Shown here piece by piece: positions 61,901 through 64,000 of a DNA stretch of 64,000 nt (positions are counted from its first letter, which is position 1; each line of letters starts with the position of its first letter). A program made the translations under genes and the position numbers. The notes below the pieces were generated by a model. It had not been told where the DNA came from. It did not search any database and saw only the letters and a list, made by a program, of their open reading frames with translations. The stretch comes from Lewinellaceae bacterium (lineage in GTDB: Bacteria; Bacteroidota; Bacteroidia; Chitinophagales; Saprospiraceae). The DNA is taken from the NCBI GenBank assembly GCA_020636095.1, contig JACJYN010000012.1:101034-165033 (forward strand), given 5' to 3'.

Positions 61901-63071
61901 GCTTGCCGGTTATATGAAAGCCGCCATGAAGCGATATATCAATATCGGAACCATGATTGGCTGGATGGCTGAACGTGCGCTGAGCTATGAACAAAACCGG
62001 GATTTGCGGATCATTAGATTGAATTACTTTAATCCTCGTCGACAGGGCCTGCTTGGCGCCGATGCCCTGCTGGAAGACCTGGCAACTTTGGAAAAGGAAC
62101 GCATCACTGGTCTTCAGCAAACGAACCCTATTAAATGGACAATTTCCCTGATGAGGGATTATCCGCTTTCATTTGGTCAACTGAAGCTGAAAGGCCAATG
62201 TGACTTCATGACCCAAAACGCTTCGCTTGATCTTGCATTTCCAGGATTTTACGCTCACCGCATCATCGCAGTGCATGTGATCCCGATCGTCCCAATGGTC
62301 GACCCCCTCCCCAAAGGGGTACTGTATAATTTGGGCGTTTCGAATATCGCAGAAATCGACCCGGAAAAAAGCCATGTGCTCATCCGACCACATGATGCAA
62401 TGACGCTTTCCGAATATCGACTTGAAGAGGATATGAAAATATACAGCTTGCCGGATGAATCTCTGACTCCATTTGAAGGCAGTGGCTTCGAAACCCTGTG
62501 GCGATTGGAATTTCCCAAGTCCACAAACCAGGAAGCCCTTAAGAGGCTGTCCGATATCCAAATCACTTTCTACCTGGAATCAAGCTATGATGGAAGCCGA
62601 GTGGACAAGCTGGCTGAAAAAGGATCGGTAAGCATCAACCGCACCGCATTATTCTCTATCAAGCATGTGGATGCACAGGCTTTTACTTCATTCCAGCAAG
62701 GCAATCAAGATGACTTGAACTGGGCGCTTAAAGAGGTATTTACCGCTACAGAGGAGAAAAACCGGCTCGTGACCAATGTGGTCGTTTTTTTCCTTGGAGA
62801 CCAATTGCCGACCATCACAGCCACGCTTTTAAGTGAGCAGGTTCCGAACGGAACGCCTTTCCAAACAGACGACGGTCTGGCTCATTCTAATCGACTTCCC
62901 GTAAAAGCGGGTATTCCCGTAGCACCATCTTCCCTGGATGTAATGGTTAATGGAGCGCCCCAACAAATTTGGAGTCTCGAGGTTTTACCTGTTGACAATC
63001 CTCAATTAGACCGAAGCAAAATCAAAGATATTTTTTTAGGCATAGAATATACCGCAGAAATAGGTAATTGA
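58941..63071 (+). CDS. Tc toxin A-like pore and TcB-binding protein
   Basis: A 1376-residue protein from the ATG at 58941; a TTG at 58881 is in frame but less likely. Residues 1-700 are unassigned (RRPITPQKDDIAYRDYLVAV). Residues 715-1005 are long helices with a Gly-rich hydrophobic hairpin (about 891-919: SGATVGLGVVGGMALFGIGA), matching the alpha-helical pore-forming part of Tc toxin A subunits. Residues 1005-1200 match the TcA C-terminal TcB-binding region: AERALSYEQNRDLRIIRLNY, GLLGADALLEDLATLEKERI, SLMRDYPLSFGQLKLKGQCD, FPGFYAHRIIAVHVIPIVP, TPFEGSGFETLWRLEFPKS. Known TcA proteins are about 2500 residues, so the shell and receptor-binding parts are reduced or replaced. No TcB/TcC (Rhs) gene is in the window. 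No signal peptide. Confidence 0.75.
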   Translation: MRRPITPQKDDIAYRDYLVAVAEFFICRSKSHSEFQKKPTDEEFRQEILEKLQSQFKQDFSTADNELIAADEVVIDVIKKALIEDLAVPANQIAAQGDLSLGAYVSKLLELSPKPKFFFEEEYLLDFNRPSWQKTTRVHENIKTLQQYFRDGDFKAEGQNNPFFFYKDEWRLRFHQHYFPENHYSLKNGLFFTPQDREYAEDLLTNVQNHKDYSSSSSAKDLVIRLKIFLSIDASLREGHQNFLKEEYSLALNDYLRTEIRIKELGKRIERKIYCISLDGNSLIETPLLLNLHTAESFNKFIKLENSPKGWKKFGVRPPEFLSPYWPPHKTLDGKQHEGVWKTGLKTGKWDPIEIPDKIPQNFPLSNFFYECLKKRYGNRKKFKVSNPEALTELELLNTVRFLPSDLYVESPINAAPAVLLADSYDLPQLETVMQNLHDSLFSLIPHVFFFLLPLCRGDVMVEKGKYVEAAQYYSDIAKELLLRASFYIDTPNTFSAPSEDGDMPWSWDRLAYEVYPPATKNWGEDYLYLNENCEVPFLQLRLGKLYLNWADELYRIDQEAEVFRARELYKAVFRLYGIDPLDGKGAEEITFHYDIKPRDAYDWLKYPEKVPIGQYRAPQEPPLPQPKRKGEIIPKPVMQMAGDAIVVESGNGQGADLTPYQLPEDLSFELKEELKDLSLGSQVAWEPVIRSNLSPTKLAQPDLSLSGPFLNGAHVIADWESSINPAIVAQQLSARIGITQIDAGLNYYGYSDYLVPMIRYKSLETIANQFANLAKRAEEDFLSFREKAEQAKAGLLLLNSAIASTALKVQIESHRILQAWDYVNQAKIQLELVNKSIADKKGEIQDHNSFCGQVKDFFGGMKDFLGAMPDFVTKPIGEDYKVAFGLSKATSGATVGLGVVGGMALFGIGAMVTMKGMADAADQRMAELRQLENSAQPMVDAQLDARRQDLAIAQLQKAVAELEALTTQEILRFTKLKFLNIDTWITLAGYMKAAMKRYINIGTMIGWMAERALSYEQNRDLRIIRLNYFNPRRQGLLGADALLEDLATLEKERITGLQQTNPIKWTISLMRDYPLSFGQLKLKGQCDFMTQNASLDLAFPGFYAHRIIAVHVIPIVPMVDPLPKGVLYNLGVSNIAEIDPEKSHVLIRPHDAMTLSEYRLEEDMKIYSLPDESLTPFEGSGFETLWRLEFPKSTNQEALKRLSDIQITFYLESSYDGSRVDKLAEKGSVSINRTALFSIKHVDAQAFTSFQQGNQDDLNWALKEVFTATEEKNRLVTNVVVFFLGDQLPTITATLLSEQVPNGTPFQTDDGLAHSNRLPVKAGIPVAPSSLDVMVNGAPQQIWSLEVLPVDNPQLDRSKIKDIFLGIEYTAEIGN

Positions 63072-63158
63072 CAATCCAGTACATTACAGCAAGGCGCCTC
63101 CAGAAATTTCTTGGGTATTGGACTTAGTAAGGTTATAGTAAATCCTGTTTAGCCCATT

Positions 63159-63710
63159 TCAGAAAAACTTTGTAGAGCTGAAGGCCTGCCGGACCTCCAC
63201 TTTCGACGCCCCCTTCTTCCCTTTGAGGTTGGTTGGTCTGATCGGCACTTCCCGGTTCTTGGACTTGGGGTTGGATTCCTCCACCTTCACCTGGTTGTTC
63301 TCCAAATAGATGCCCCGGAAGAGCAGCGGTTCCTGCCGCAGGTCGTAGGTATCGTATATCTGCACATCCACCAACGACTGGCGCACCTCCATCAGGCTTA
63401 CGGCATTGGAACACAGCTTTTGCTCCAGGCTTATTGGCCACTCCGCTTCAGCGCCTCCCGTGCCCGGACAATGGAATCAATGCCCCATAAGGAACCCCCA
63501 CAGCGAAATGCTTTGCTCTTTCACATTGATAGTTTCTACGTGAAATACCCTGCCCAGCCCGAAATAGTCCAGCCAGCGCATGTAGGTTTGTTTTTGGCGG
63601 TTGAAGAAGTGAGTATCCTGGGTGAGGTTCTAGGGTTGGGCGCTGGTCACGGAGAAGGTCAGCAGGCAGGCACCGATGGAGAGGAGGGGACCGATGGCGG
63701 TTGGTTTCAT
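63159..63710 (-). pseudogene. Decayed secreted-protein gene
   Basis: On the minus strand an ATG at 63710 starts a signal-peptide-like sequence (MKPTAIGPLLSIGACLLTFS, VTSAQP) that meets an in-frame TAG. The frame then continues with protein-like sequence (TQDTHFFNRQKQTYMRWLDY, FGLGRVFHVETINVKEQSIS). After a frameshift near 63480 it resumes as SLEQKLCSNAVSLMEVRQSL, YLENNQVKVEESNPKSKNRE, ending SSTKFF at 63159. One stop and at least one shift mark it as decayed. Original function unknown. Confidence 0.5.
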
Positions 63711-64000
63711 TGCGTTTGGTGTTTGGTGACTGGGAACCGTTTGGCTGAATATAGGAAATTTAATTAAAATAGGTTTTTCACAATGCAGTTTGATTTAACC
63801 GCCGTTTAAATGGCCTGCCCGCCGCCTGCCAGGCCCGTTTTCCGAAAAATTTCTCGTGTCCATCGAAACGCATGGGATTGTTGTACCGAAATTTATGGGG
63901 GTCGGGACTGTCCAGAAAAACGGTTGGTTATTTTGAACTCTGGCCTGGAGTCTCAAAAGCTTGAGGAAAAAGGTTTTCAGGGACTCTTTTAGGGGCAAAA
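63711..64000. other. Window end, no gene supported
   Basis: No family-like coding sequence is seen. A minus-strand frame from 63998 (MPLKESLKTFFLKLLRLQAR) stays open to 63795, but it has no recognisable features and touches the window edge, so it may be chance or the edge of an element. Confidence 0.35.

Noticed and set aside
63795..63998. Minus-strand ORF at the window end
   Set aside because: It is short, lacks recognisable features and is cut by the window edge, so it cannot be supported.

Overview
The window looks like accessory chromosome from a member of the Bacteroidota, most likely a Saprospiria-type filamentous or gliding bacterium. This is inferred from promoter-like TTTG / TAnnTTTG elements, many secreted and lipoprotein genes, large WD40, TPR, caspase, CHAT and TIR proteins, and a eukaryote-like double-domain phosphofructokinase. 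No rRNA, tRNA or CRISPR array was seen.

1-17.8 kb (all +): an EGF-like lipoprotein and a secreted HExxH protein precede a conflict-type locus. It holds a secreted WD40 protein, a caspase-STAND ATPase with one membrane segment and a TPR tail, a second secreted WD40 protein, a secreted TPR protein, two secreted proteins of unknown function and a Cache-like membrane sensor. The TPR-like module at the N-terminus of both WD40 proteins resembles the tail of the STAND protein, which suggests a signalling relay across the inner membrane. Two blocks of a 7-bp GGAANNN tandem repeat and a 199-bp inverted-repeat element lie between these genes.

17.8-32 kb: a sodium/neurotransmitter-type symporter overlaps a small membrane protein. 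Then come a CHAT-FGE fusion, a TPR-CHAT protein, a minus-strand caspase with a small partner, and a TIR protein. The gene after the TIR protein is split by an IS630-type element; removing the element restores its reading frame.

32-44 kb: a tandem phosphofructokinase converges on a six-gene minus-strand operon. Its last product is an 1860-residue protein that combines a subtilisin, a lysozyme-like region, an N-acetylmuramoyl-alanine amidase, a golvesin-like domain and a DUF2272-like domain. The other five products are small, novel proteins, one with seven EFEDEGA repeats. A decayed insertion sequence with an 8-bp target duplication sits 20 bp upstream of the first gene.

44-64 kb: a PAS-LuxR regulator, a decayed helix-hairpin-helix gene, a pair of unknown genes, a KilA-N gene between duplicated palindromes, an MITE-like element whose ends match the insertion sequence, a RloA-like ATPase and umuDC. 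After these come a TIR protein and a divergent pair: a zinc phospholipase/nuclease-like 902-residue protein and a 1376-residue protein resembling the pore and TcB-binding parts of Tc toxin A subunits. A decayed secreted-protein gene ends the window.

The strongest candidates for undescribed systems are the multi-hydrolase operon (34.5-43.8 kb), the trans-envelope caspase/WD40 relay (2.2-13 kb) and the divergent TcA-like/phospholipase-like pair (55.9-63.1 kb).
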